Assembly (NCBI GenBank): GCA_016722505.1
Contig: JADKJH010000001.1
Span: forward strand, 620,001-684,000
Direction of reading: 5' to 3'
Length of the DNA: 64,000 nucleotides
Source: Holophagaceae bacterium
GTDB lineage: Bacteria; Acidobacteriota; Holophagae; Holophagales; Holophagaceae
Below, piece after piece: positions 18,320 through 28,800 of the stretch. The translations under genes and the position numbers were made by a program. The notes beneath the pieces are model-generated. The model was not told where the DNA came from. It made no database searches and saw only the letters and a program-made list of their open reading frames with translations. Numbering within the stretch: position 1 is the stretch's first letter; each line of letters opens with the position of its first letter.

Positions 18320-18658
18320 TGACACTCGCAGGGATCTCAAAATTAGACACTGAACGCGAGCCGGAAAAATAGTAAACGCGTTCCCCGGACCGGAAAGCCA
18401 GAACCCTAGATTCCATCTCCGGCTCTGCTTCGTCCATTCATTCCTGCCCTTTGGCAGGGCGGATGCCGCGTTCCGGCAGCGACATTTACCAGCTGGAATA
18501 AACCGCGACGAGAACGGCAAGTGTGGCTATCTTTCTAGGAGCCATTAGGGAATAGCCCATGTTTTCATAGCCATTCCGTCAGGGCTTCCTCTACCGCTTT
18601 TTTGGTGCTGCTGCATCACCTTGCCCTTTTCCGACATCTTTCCGGTACGTCTCCACTT
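18320..18658. other. Divergent gap between the polysaccharide locus and the envelope operon
   Basis: About 340 bp between two outward-facing genes. It must contain promoters for both, including the only apparent promoter of the five-gene operon to the right, but no clear sigma70 hexamer pair, RNA gene or repeat was recognised. Composition is mixed. Confidence 0.5.
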
Positions 18659-20488
18659 ATGCGCACATCACCAATTCGCAATCGCCTCATCATCGCAGGC
18701 GCAGCCCTGCTCTTTCTTGGCGGGGGCGTGGCCTGGTGGCGGATCTCCCGCCAGGTGCGCCAGGCCTTCGACACACCGACGCGGAACCTTCAGGCTCTGC
18801 AATTCGCACCCCTCGCCATGCCGTCCATGCAGGTGGAGCACTGGGGAGGCGGCGAGGTTTCGGCCCTGGGCCTTTCCCCTGATGGTCTCATCACCGCAGG
18901 CGCTTTTGGCGTTTTCGATGGCAATGGAGATATCACCGCGGGCCTACCCACACTTCACGTCTCCGCCCTGGCCCTTTGGCGGGGCCGGGCTGTGGTGGGG
19001 CTGGCGGCCGGTGGGTTGTTCCTGCGCCGGGACAAGGCCTGGGAGGAAGCCCGGACAGGATTCGGCACCCTCCATGTGCGGGATCTGCGAGAGACACCTG
19101 GAGGCGAACTGCTCATTGGCGCGAGAGAGGGTCTCTTCCGCGCGGCCTGGGGCGCCAACGTAGTGGAACGCCTGGATGGCACACCTGTCCGAAGCATCGC
19201 GGCAGGCTCTGGCGGTACCCTTTTCGCCGGTGGCGAACAAGGATTGAAGCGGCTTGGCGGCATGCAGGCCTTGGCTGTTCCCACCACGGATCCGTGGGTG
19301 GACGGGATCGCCACGCTTGGCAAGGAGTTGGTCGTCCTCACCCCCAAAGGTCTCGCTCGCGGCCCGCTGGAAGGCCCTCTGCTGCCGGTTTCTGGCGCAG
19401 AAGACGCCAGTGCCTTCGCGGTGCTTGGAGCCCAGGTTTTCGCGGTTTCGGAAGGGCGTCTGTTGCGCTTCGAAGCCTCCGGGCGCCCCTCCGAGGAATT
19501 GTTGTCATCGAAAGTAATAAAGGTTTTTGCCTCCGAGGGCGTGCTTTTCGCCGATACGGAATCGGGCCTGTTCCAGCGCATGAGCAGTGGATGGACCCTG
19601 GCGCGGCCCCGTCCAGCCTCGCTCCCCCCGGGCCCTTGCCATGTGAATGCGCTGGCCAGGCAGGGTGAACGCTTGGTGGTGGGGCTCTTCAACGGTGGGC
19701 TGGCAATCGGCGCAACCAGTGGAAATACGTGGATGTGGAGTGCAGTGCCCGGTTCTGTCGCCTGGGGGGTCAATGCGCTTCTAAATGCCGGCGGAACCTT
19801 GCACGTGGCCAGCTTGAGAGGCTTCGCGCGGCTAGAAGGTGGAATGCTTCGGCCGATAGAGCCTCTTGATGCAGGTGCCGCCTTCTCCTTGGCCTCCACT
19901 CGGGAGGGCGTGGTCGTGGGCTTTGGCCAGGGCGTGCTGCTGCCGGGGTCACGCTTGCTGTCCGCCTTTCATGGCCTGCCTGGAAACCAGGCCCTTGCGC
20001 TGGTCCAGGGACCTGAAGAATCAGACCCCCTCTTCGTCGGAACTCCCTCGGGGCTCGGTGCCATTTCAGGTTCCCGGGTGGCTTGGCGCACCCTGGCTGG
20101 AGATGGAAAGCTGCCCCATCCATGGGTCACAGCCCTGGCCTACCACGGAGCGGATCTGTACGTGGGCACCTACGGCGGCGGAATTGTCCGCCGCATTACC
20201 TCCCATAGCGGCCCCGCCGGTCCTGGCTCCTTCGAGGCCTTTCCAGAAACAGCCGGACTGAAGGTGAACACCGGTTGTCTCGTGGAGGCCGGTGGTCGTT
20301 TGTACATGGGAACCGATGGCCGTGGCCTATGGCGCCTCAGTGCCGATAGAAGCCATTTCGCACCCGTGAGGGTTCCGTTATCCTCATCCCACGTCACCGC
20401 CATTCTTGCGGGCAAAGATGCCCTTTTTGTTGGAACAGATGAAGGTCTGGTCCGACTGCCTCTATCGCTTCCTGAGGAAATCAACTGA
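18659..20488 (+). CDS. Membrane-anchored 14-repeat beta-propeller protein
   Basis: 609 residues. One N-terminal transmembrane anchor (residues about 9-28, LIIAGAALLFLGGGVAWW) and a periplasmic remainder. The body consists of about 14 similar units of 35-45 residues of the type 'V-ALA...G-LYVGT-GG-L-R' (VSALALWRGRAVVGLAAGGL, VNALARQGERLVVGLFNGGL, VTALAYHGADLYVGTYGGGI, VTAILAGKDALFVGTDEGLV), resembling the two 7-bladed propellers of hybrid two-component sensors, but with no kinase, HAMP or DNA-binding domain. ATG 18659 is chosen directly before the anchor; an upstream in-frame TTG at 18602 lacks support. First gene of the tight operon; the next start is 1 nt after its stop. Likely a sensing or scaffold subunit. 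Confidence 0.8.
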   Translation: MRTSPIRNRLIIAGAALLFLGGGVAWWRISRQVRQAFDTPTRNLQALQFAPLAMPSMQVEHWGGGEVSALGLSPDGLITAGAFGVFDGNGDITAGLPTLHVSALALWRGRAVVGLAAGGLFLRRDKAWEEARTGFGTLHVRDLRETPGGELLIGAREGLFRAAWGANVVERLDGTPVRSIAAGSGGTLFAGGEQGLKRLGGMQALAVPTTDPWVDGIATLGKELVVLTPKGLARGPLEGPLLPVSGAEDASAFAVLGAQVFAVSEGRLLRFEASGRPSEELLSSKVIKVFASEGVLFADTESGLFQRMSSGWTLARPRPASLPPGPCHVNALARQGERLVVGLFNGGLAIGATSGNTWMWSAVPGSVAWGVNALLNAGGTLHVASLRGFARLEGGMLRPIEPLDAGAAFSLASTREGVVVGFGQGVLLPGSRLLSAFHGLPGNQALALVQGPEESDPLFVGTPSGLGAISGSRVAWRTLAGDGKLPHPWVTALAYHGADLYVGTYGGGIVRRITSHSGPAGPGSFEAFPETAGLKVNTGCLVEAGGRLYMGTDGRGLWRLSADRSHFAPVRVPLSSSHVTAILAGKDALFVGTDEGLVRLPLSLPEEIN

Positions 20489-20489
20489 C

Positions 20490-22853
20490 ATGCGCTGCGC
20501 GTTAAGGGTCTCTCTCTTCTTAGTCCTCGCCGCCACAGGAGCACACCTCCGTGCCCAAGCGGGGCTTCTCGTCCCTACCAGTTCCGGACGTCCCGATGCT
20601 TCAGTGCTCAGTTTGAGGGAGATGTCCATTGATATCGGAATCGCCCGGGGATATGCGCGGGTGAACGTGCGCCAGGTCTTCGAAAACCACACCTCCACGG
20701 TGCAGGAAGGCACCTACCGTTTCGCCCTGCCCGCCAGCGCTGCGGTGGGCGACTTCGCCGTCTGGGATGGATTGCAGCGCATCCCTGGCGTGATCCTGGA
20801 GAAACAGCGGGCCCGCGCCATCTACCGTGAGTTGGCCCAGCAGAAAATTGATCCGGGCCTCCTTCAGCAAGGCGAGGAAGAGGATGCGGACGCAGGACGC
20901 AGCGGAGCCGGTGCGCGGCCCTCTGGCGGCGCTCTCTTCTCCGTCACGGTTTCGCCCATACCGCCCCTGGCCACCAAGCGGCTGGAGATGCAGTTCCAAC
21001 AAGAGGTGCCCTTCATAGATGGTGTAAGCGAATTCCGCCTTGTGCTGCGCCCCCCTGATGGCGAAGCGCCCACCGCCCAAAATTTCACGGTGCGGGTGAA
21101 GCTGGAGGACGGAGTCTTCGAAGCCATGCCCTCAGGCCTGCCCCTCAAGGCCACTGCTGAAGGCGCCGAGTTCATTGGCAACAGTGTGAAATTGGGGCGC
21201 GATCTGGCCTTCCGCATCAAACCTAAAAACGCGGAAGTCCTCCGTCTTTCCGCCTTCCGAAATCCGGATGGCCTCCTGCCCGACGGTCTTGCGCTCGCAC
21301 CCTGGGAGCGTCCTTCTGAAATCCCACCAGAGAAAGATGGATTCTTCCTCCTGGAAGCAACCCCGGCCTTGGGGCGCGTTCGCGAAACTTCCGGTGCAAA
21401 AGCCGGGAATACAGAAAAGCGGCCCGCCCAAACGCTGGCCATCCTCTTTGACACCTCGCTGGGCCATCGCTGGGCGGGGCTGGAAACTGCCTACGGACAG
21501 CTTGTGCGGGTGCTCCATGACCTGCGGCCATCCGACGAATTCGCCCTCATACCCTATGACCGCAGACCCGCAGCCAATCCAGTCTTGAAACACGGCACCG
21601 CCCAGGAAATCGAAAATGAGCTCAACGGATTGCGAAGCCGCGCCCTGGGCCCCGGCGCCAACCTGCCCGCAGCGCTTCAAGCCGCGCGGAAGACCTTGGG
21701 CAACAAGGGCCGCATCCTCGTGCTCACCAGCGGCCAGGGGCCTTTTAGTTCCAAGGCCCTGGAAGCCGCCGCTGGACCTATCCCCATCTTCACAGCCGTA
21801 ACCACCGGAGAAGCTGGCGAAGCCCTCCGCGCAGCTTCCCAGCAAGTGCTCAGCCCCACCGCTACCGAAATAGAGACCGATCTTTTTTTCCGCCGCCTGC
21901 TGGCGCCACCGGAAAAGACAGAAGAAAAAGCCCAAGTGGGTGTTGACGATGAAGTGCCCTTCAAGGTGAGCGGTGGTGAGCCGAAGCTGCGCCACATCTA
22001 TCCCGTGCTGGTGCAACCCATGGCCGCAGGCAGCCTGTCGGGTTGGGTCGGCCGCTATGGCGCGCCCCAGCCCAAATTGCGGTTCACGCTGGCATCCAGC
22101 CTGATGCCGGGAGGATCCGCATCACTTGAAGCGGCCCTTCCCGAGAAGGCGCTGGAAGCGCGTGATCTGCCCCGGCGCTGGGCCCGGGCCCGAGTGGACG
22201 ACCTGCTGGCACGCATTGAGTCCGAAGGTGAAAAACGGGAGTGGATCGAAGAGATCATCGCCCTCTCCAAGCGCTACAAATTCATCACACCCTACACGGC
22301 TTTCCTGGCGGCACCGCGCTCCCTGCTGCGCCCCCGGCGCATCCAGCCGGGCGATCCAGTGCTGCGCGTGGAATGCGATGCAGGAACCCGCGCCGCCACG
22401 GCGCTCTTCCCCTTCGGGTTGAAGCTGGATCTGATGCGCCGCCCCGGGACAAATGTATGGGAAGGCAGGTTCCTGGTTCCTGAAGGATTCCGTGACGGCC
22501 GTTATGCCGTGCGCATCTTGCTCCACGATTCCAGCGGCGCCCGCATTTCTGAAACCAAGCACTTCATCCTGGATGGCAAGGCCCCGGAGATCCAGCCCGA
22601 AATGCCTGCTTCCGCCCGCCCTGGCGATCTGGTCCAGATCAAGGCCCGCACCGATGAGGACGTGGTCTTCCTCAACGCCCGCTTCGGAGACGGAGCGCCT
22701 GTGCCCCTGCGCTGGGATCCCGTTGCGAAATGTTCCATTGGGCTGATGCGTGTGCCCGAAGGTCCACCAGGATCCCGGGAGATCATTTTCGAAGCCGTGG
22801 ACGGTGCGAAGAACCGCGGGTTCGCCCGCTCGTCGCTGGAGGTGAAGCCATGA
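20490..22853 (+). CDS. Exported VIT and von Willebrand factor A domain protein
   Basis: 787 residues with a signal peptide (MRCALRVSLFLVLAATGAHL, cleavage likely after HLRAQ). Residues about 45-160 are a VIT domain (GIARGYARVNVRQVFENHT, EGTYRFALPASAAVGDFAVW, RARAIYRELAQQKIDPGLL). Residues about 320-480 are a VWA domain, ending in GRILVLTSG. Its MIDAS reads FDTSLG instead of DxSxS, so the last serine is lost and metal binding is doubtful. An acidic insert (EEEDADAGRSG) interrupts VIT. ATG 20490 gives the signal peptide. It overlaps the next gene by 4 nt (ATGA). VIT/VWA proteins of this inter-alpha-trypsin-inhibitor type are usually secreted or outer-membrane factors; function here is unknown. 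Confidence 0.85.
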   Translation: MRCALRVSLFLVLAATGAHLRAQAGLLVPTSSGRPDASVLSLREMSIDIGIARGYARVNVRQVFENHTSTVQEGTYRFALPASAAVGDFAVWDGLQRIPGVILEKQRARAIYRELAQQKIDPGLLQQGEEEDADAGRSGAGARPSGGALFSVTVSPIPPLATKRLEMQFQQEVPFIDGVSEFRLVLRPPDGEAPTAQNFTVRVKLEDGVFEAMPSGLPLKATAEGAEFIGNSVKLGRDLAFRIKPKNAEVLRLSAFRNPDGLLPDGLALAPWERPSEIPPEKDGFFLLEATPALGRVRETSGAKAGNTEKRPAQTLAILFDTSLGHRWAGLETAYGQLVRVLHDLRPSDEFALIPYDRRPAANPVLKHGTAQEIENELNGLRSRALGPGANLPAALQAARKTLGNKGRILVLTSGQGPFSSKALEAAAGPIPIFTAVTTGEAGEALRAASQQVLSPTATEIETDLFFRRLLAPPEKTEEKAQVGVDDEVPFKVSGGEPKLRHIYPVLVQPMAAGSLSGWVGRYGAPQPKLRFTLASSLMPGGSASLEAALPEKALEARDLPRRWARARVDDLLARIESEGEKREWIEEIIALSKRYKFITPYTAFLAAPRSLLRPRRIQPGDPVLRVECDAGTRAATALFPFGLKLDLMRRPGTNVWEGRFLVPEGFRDGRYAVRILLHDSSGARISETKHFILDGKAPEIQPEMPASARPGDLVQIKARTDEDVVFLNARFGDGAPVPLRWDPVAKCSIGLMRVPEGPPGSREIIFEAVDGAKNRGFARSSLEVKP

Positions 22854-25800
22854 AACGCCGCCCTGCGATTCTTCTCCTTATCGCCCTTGGATCCCTGGGC
22901 GCATCGCGCTTGCCCTGGGAGGACATGACTCCCGCGGACTGGATCTATTCCGTGGCCACGCGGTTCGCCGATGTGGATGGCCACCAAGTCCACTATCCGA
23001 CGCCAACGCCCGAACTGGCCCGGATGTTGGAGGGCCGCAAAGAATCTGGAGCATTGCGCCATCTCGCCGAAGCAAAGCTCGCTCTGGGTGATCGCGCGGG
23101 CGCCCTTGCCACCATGGAGAAGTGGTCCGAGGCTGAAGGCGCATTGTCTCCGAAGGCTGGCGCCGAAGCCTGGGCGGAAACCTCACGCTGGGCCGCGGCG
23201 CACCTGGAGATGGCAGCCGCTTTCCGTGCCGCGGAAAGAGCGCTTCCTGGCCTTGCGCCGGACGAGAAAATGGCTTTGTCCAAAGAACGCATCGCCTGGT
23301 CGGATCGGCACCCGGACTTTGCCGACGGGATCACCCTCCGCAAGGCGCAGTCCCTGATGTTTCCAGACGATGGGCCATCGCTGGAAACATGGTTGCGCTC
23401 ACTGGAAAAGGCAGGCCGTCTCGCGGAAGCGGATCAGGCCTTGGTAGCCAGCAAGGCCATGGACGCTGAGCGGCGCCTATTGCTGCGTTCCGATCTGCTG
23501 GCCGACCACAAGGACCCCAAAGGCGCTTTCAATGTGCTGGATTCCGCCATCGCGGAACCGTGGTCCATGGATGTGCGCCGGGCCTATGCCAAACGCGTGG
23601 ACAGTGGCGCCGCCAGCGCGCCAGAAGGGTGGCGCGCCACATTGGACGCGCGGTTTGACGCCGGAGCGATGGTGCGCCTGGCCACCTATCACCAGGGGCA
23701 GGGCCGCGGCGATGCAGCCGCGGAACTTTTACGGCAGGTCGAACGCCGCCACGAAAAGGGATTCGGACGCAAGGAATACCTGCTCATGGCGCGCCTTTAT
23801 GGAGAGATTGACGCCGCCCCGGAAGCCTTCCGCGCCACGCTCGCCGCTGCGCATTTGGGAACCCAAGAGGAGCAGATCGCCGATCTGGCAGCTTTATCCA
23901 AACTGGCTCTATTAGCTGGAGGACGACCCATCGCGTGGGGCACCTACAACGACGAGCATTACAAATGGGTGGCGAGTCTCGACCGGACACCGGGGTTCTG
24001 GACCGGCGGGCTATCCTTCCTGCTCACTGGGGGCGATTGGAAGGAAGCCCTGGCTCATCTTGAAAACGAATCCCTTCCCGACCGGACCTTTACCACCGCC
24101 CGCGCCCTAGCCGACGTCCTGACGCGGCGGAATCCCAAACACCCTGACCTCCCAGCCCTGCGGGTGGCCATCATGGAACGCCATGTGCAGCGGGGCGAAG
24201 GCCGCGCGGCATTGGACCTGCTGCCTCTGATTGAATCCGCTTCGCCAGCCCCAACCCCTGCTGTCGCAGATGACGCCCGACGCGTGGCTCTGCTGGCGGC
24301 TCGACAGGTGAAGATCCCGCTCGATGAGGAAGTGCGGCTCTACAAGGCCCGGCTGAAACACTTCGCCGCCAACGGAACGAAACCATCGGAGATTAGCGAG
24401 GAACAGGGCCGGCAGGAGGAGTTCCCGAATGATGATTCGGGGGAAAACGACAGCGCCGCCAATGAAGATGGAGACGGCGGCCGCCACGAAAATGAGAGCG
24501 CCCGCCCTTGGGCTCGCCCCCGAGTAGTCGGCCGCACCCAGACCTATGGAGGACTGCTGGAAGAATCCATCGCCCGTCTGGATGACCAGGATAAAAGCCA
24601 CCGGGCCTCCCTGGGCTTGATCCTGGGCGAGATGGACCGGATGCCGGACGCGGAAAGCCTTTGGCTGAATCTGGCTTCAAGGCTTGAAGGCTGGAATCTG
24701 GACGATGATCTTGGACCTCGCTACGAGCAGGCGCTGAAACGTTTCCAGGGCGCGAGCATCTGGGCCCGCACGGCCCGTTGGTACGCCCGGCGAAGCCGTA
24801 ACGCCGAACTTCGCCGCCTCGCGGAGGAAGTCGCCAGCCAATTCCGTGGCACCGAATTGTTCGCCCGGGCCAATGGCGCCAGCGACGTACACGTGGGGAT
24901 CCCCGAACAGCCAACCATGGGCGGCCGGGTGCGCTTGGTCCAATGGGCTGACTGGATCCGGTTCAAGGCCCTGGAGCGCTTCCCCCATAGTCCAGCGGTC
25001 TTCCGCGAAGCGGGCCGCCTAGTGACCACGAGCCAATGGCTACAAGAACAGAAAGCGATTGCATGGACCTTTGCCCACGAGGCGCCTGTCGTCATTCCCG
25101 ACTCCCTCATGGAAGAACGCCGCTGGGCCATTCTCTTCGTTGACGCGAGCCAGCGGGAAGCCTGGTTCGCAGATGCCATGCGCCACGGCACCCTCGAGGT
25201 CAAACTCGGGGCGCTTGAAGGCCGCACGGATCGCACACCGGTGGATGAGATGCTGCTCTTCGAGGGCTGGTCCCGCCTCTCGAAATTCGAACGCGCCTCC
25301 AGCGCCGCCGACCGTCTAACCGCCAACTATCCTGGCGATGGCGACCTGGCCCGCCGCGCACTCTCGTTGCATCGCAGTTTGAATGGCTTGGAAACGTCCC
25401 ATGGCGCCGCGGCCCGTGCGCTGGTACAGCGGACAGCACCAGCCATTCTGGATCCCGCGCCCCTTTGGACTGAACTAGGCGAGATGGAAGAAGATCGGGG
25501 CCAATCCGCAGCAGCCATCGAGATCTGGAAAAATGTGCTGGGCCGCGATACCCGAAATCCCGCCCGCATCTCCGAACTGGCCACGCTGCTCTGGGACTAC
25601 AACCACGACAAGGAAGCTCTGGCGGTGGTGGAGGAAGGCCGCAAGGCGCTTCAGCGTCCGCGCTTCTTCGCTTTCGAAACAGGCGTGCTACGGGAAAACG
25701 TGAAGGATCTGGATGGCGCCATCCGCGAGTACCTGGATGCCCTCCGCCCAGAAACCGGAGACGGATATTTTTCATGGTTCGAGCGGGACCAGCGCTCACT

Positions 25801-28800
25801 GCGCCGCCTAGCCCAACTGCTGAGCCGCGACCGGGTCTACCGACGCGTGGAAAAGCGCATCAAGGATCTGCGCCCAGGCACCGCTGAAGATGAGCATGCG
25901 CTGGCCGCCTTCCTGCCCATCGCCACGCTGGAAACCCCAGAGCCTGGCCTGAACTATGACGCCGACGATTGGATGGACAGCGAAGACATGCCCAACGATC
26001 CGAAGGGACGGGAAGTACGCGATGACAAGCGCGATGCCAACCGCCCCGCGGAGCACACGGCCATTGACCGCCTTGGTGACGCCCTGCTGGAGAAGAGTCG
26101 GGCCATGATCGGGCAAGCCAGTGCGCCGACCTTCCTGGATGCCATCGAAACCTGGAGCCGCAGCCTCATCGAGGCCCGCTGGAAGCAGGATCGCATCGTC
26201 CCTTATCGGGATGCGATCCTGGCTCGCCGGGCCAAGCTGGCTGCCGGTGAAGAAGACCGCATCCGCCTGGAAACCGCCCGGGCCCGCTACCTCGCCGACA
26301 ACGATCGCGTTGCGGATGCTGACGCAGTGTGGAACGCCCTTGACGCTCGCATCAATGCCTTGCCGGAAGGGTCCGTGAAATTGAAGGCCGAAGCCGAACG
26401 CGCCGCCTATGTGGAGCGCGCCAAGGGTCCCGCTGCTGCGGCTCAGGAATGGGCCCGCATCAGCACCCGCCACCCCTGGAGCCTGGGCTTGCTGGAGGAT
26501 CGCCTTTCCTTCCTCAATCGCGCTGGTATGGACAAGGAGTCCCGCGCAGTGCTGGAGGAAGTCCTGCCCCGCGCCGCATCGGGCCACAAAGAAGGCTTCC
26601 TGGAGCGGCTTACCACTGAGTCCCTGGCGGCTTCTGACTTAGCGCAGGCCCGCCGCGCTGTGACCTTGTTGCTGGCCCAAGAGAATCTGGAAGAAAGCCG
26701 GCGTCTGGGCGCCATCCACTTGCAGGCGCGGCTTGCATTCAAAGAAAATCCAGCCTGGGATCCCTATCCCCTGGCCAAGACTGAAGCCCTCAAACTGAGG
26801 CCCGAATTGCACGCGGATCTCTACCACGAGCTGGCTCGCGCTGCGGATCTGGAAAAGGCTTCTGGGTCCACGCCGGGACTCTGGATCGAGGCTTTGAACC
26901 GCCGCACCGAGCGCGACTGGCTGCTCGCTGCGGGCCGCTCAGCCCAATCAGCCGGTAAGGGAAAGAACCTGCTTGAGTTCTTCGAGAAGCAACGGGAGCA
27001 CAGCCCCCGGGACGTGCGATGGGCGGTGGCAGTGCGCGACATCCGACGAGCCTTCCACGAAGTTGATGGTGCCATCGAGGCAGCGAAAGCGGCTGTCTCG
27101 GTGCGACCGGAAAAGGAGAACCTCTGGCAGGAAGCGGTGGATTTGCTGGTGCGGGCAGACCGGATCAAGGAGGCTGCCGATTATCTGGAGGGCTGGAACC
27201 GTCCGCGACCGGCGGATGAGAGCGTGGCCCGGTGGCGCGGAGAACTCTATGCCCGCGCTGGCGAGGGCCGCCGAGCCCTGGCCGTGGAGCAGGCCGCCAT
27301 CGCAGCCTTCAAGAAGGAAAGCGCATCCCGTGAGAATGCCGAGGAGGAGCTGGCCCAGCGCCGCGCCCGCGCAGCTTCGCGCTTGTTCGAACTGGGCTTG
27401 CCGGATCTGGCTCTCAGCCTTTACTCCGCCAAAAGCGACATCCGCGCCCTTGGCGGCAGCAAGCTGTCCGTGACCCGCCAATGTGAGATCGCTTTGCTCA
27501 CCAACCAGTTCCAGCGCCTCGTAACCATGCCTTCAGCGGAGGTCCGGTTCCTTTCCACAGCCGCCTCCACCCTGGAGCGCAACGGCCGGCCGGAGCAAAA
27601 GGAGGAGATGCGGGCCTTCCTCATCCGCACCATCTTCCCCATCAACGCCTCCCAGCCCGACAACGGAGCGCTGAGGCAGTGGTGGCCCATGGTCAGCGGA
27701 TCAGGCCTGGAACCGGGCGTGCGCGCCGGCCTGGCGCTGCGCCTGATAGCCCAACGCCAAGGTCCATGGCAGGCCGCGCCACCACTGGCTTTCGCCGTGT
27801 CGGTGGGTGGGAACATCGTGCAATCCAGGACAGAAAACAATGTGACTTCGCTCTATTTCCAGGAGCCGGATCTCTCCGGTCTCTGGGCTCGCGACCTCGT
27901 GCGCCGGGATCGTGCTGATGAATTGCTGGCCTTCATGGAACCGCGATGGCAGGAATTGTTGCTTGAAGTCCGTGGTCAAACTCCCCTCAGCGACAAGAGC
28001 AAACGCCTCTGGTGGACCTGGTGGCTGGATGACTCGGCCTCTCTCCAGGCTTGGGCCCGGGCGGCTTCCTCCAAGCCCGAAAAGATCCGTGAACTCGCAG
28101 AGGTCATGGGTGACCGCCACCGCTGGGACCGTTTCTGGGTGCTCGCAGCCAGGAACTGGAGCGCGTCAGAGCTGGTGGCCATGCTGCCCCCGGAATCCCG
28201 TACCGGCTGGTTCCGTTTTTGGGAACCCACGATGCCTACGGATCCAGTGCTGGTGGCCCGCCGCCTCTTGACCGAACGTGTTACCGGCGCGGTGGAGCGG
28301 CTGGTTCAGGACAAGCCAGGAGCGGTGTCGGATCCCCTGATCGTGAAACTCCGCGGACCCGGCACCGTGGGCGAGGTTTTGGGCCATGACGCCCGCTGGA
28401 CCTGGGCGGAATTCAAACCGCGCACTAATGGCAAAGGCGAGCTCCTTGAAGTGGGTGATGACCTCATCATCGGCCAGGGTGCCGACGAAGGCCGCGTCCC
28501 CGGCGCTTTCTGGGGCGATCGGCCCGGTGAAGCCTGGTACGTGCTGGAATCTCTGGCCCGATACCGCCAGGGCGACCGCACCGCGCCTTATTTACCTTTT
28601 GCTGTGCCACAACGAGGCGCCGAAACATCCCGTTCTCTTTTGGCACTGCGCATGGCCCAGGCAATGGGGGATCTGCCATTGGCGTTGGAATTAGAAGCTG
28701 AACATCCTGGCCCAGAAGCCGATCGTGCTTGGCTGGAGGGCCGCGTAGGCTTGTTCGTTGCGGCAGGACAGAAAGCCAAAGCTCTCGCGGCTTTCCGCAC

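Noticed and set aside
16022..18520. Extended N-terminus of the TMTC-like gene to 18520
   Set aside because: The extra 67 codons are Arg/Cys-rich and unlike the family; the membrane protein starts naturally at 18319.
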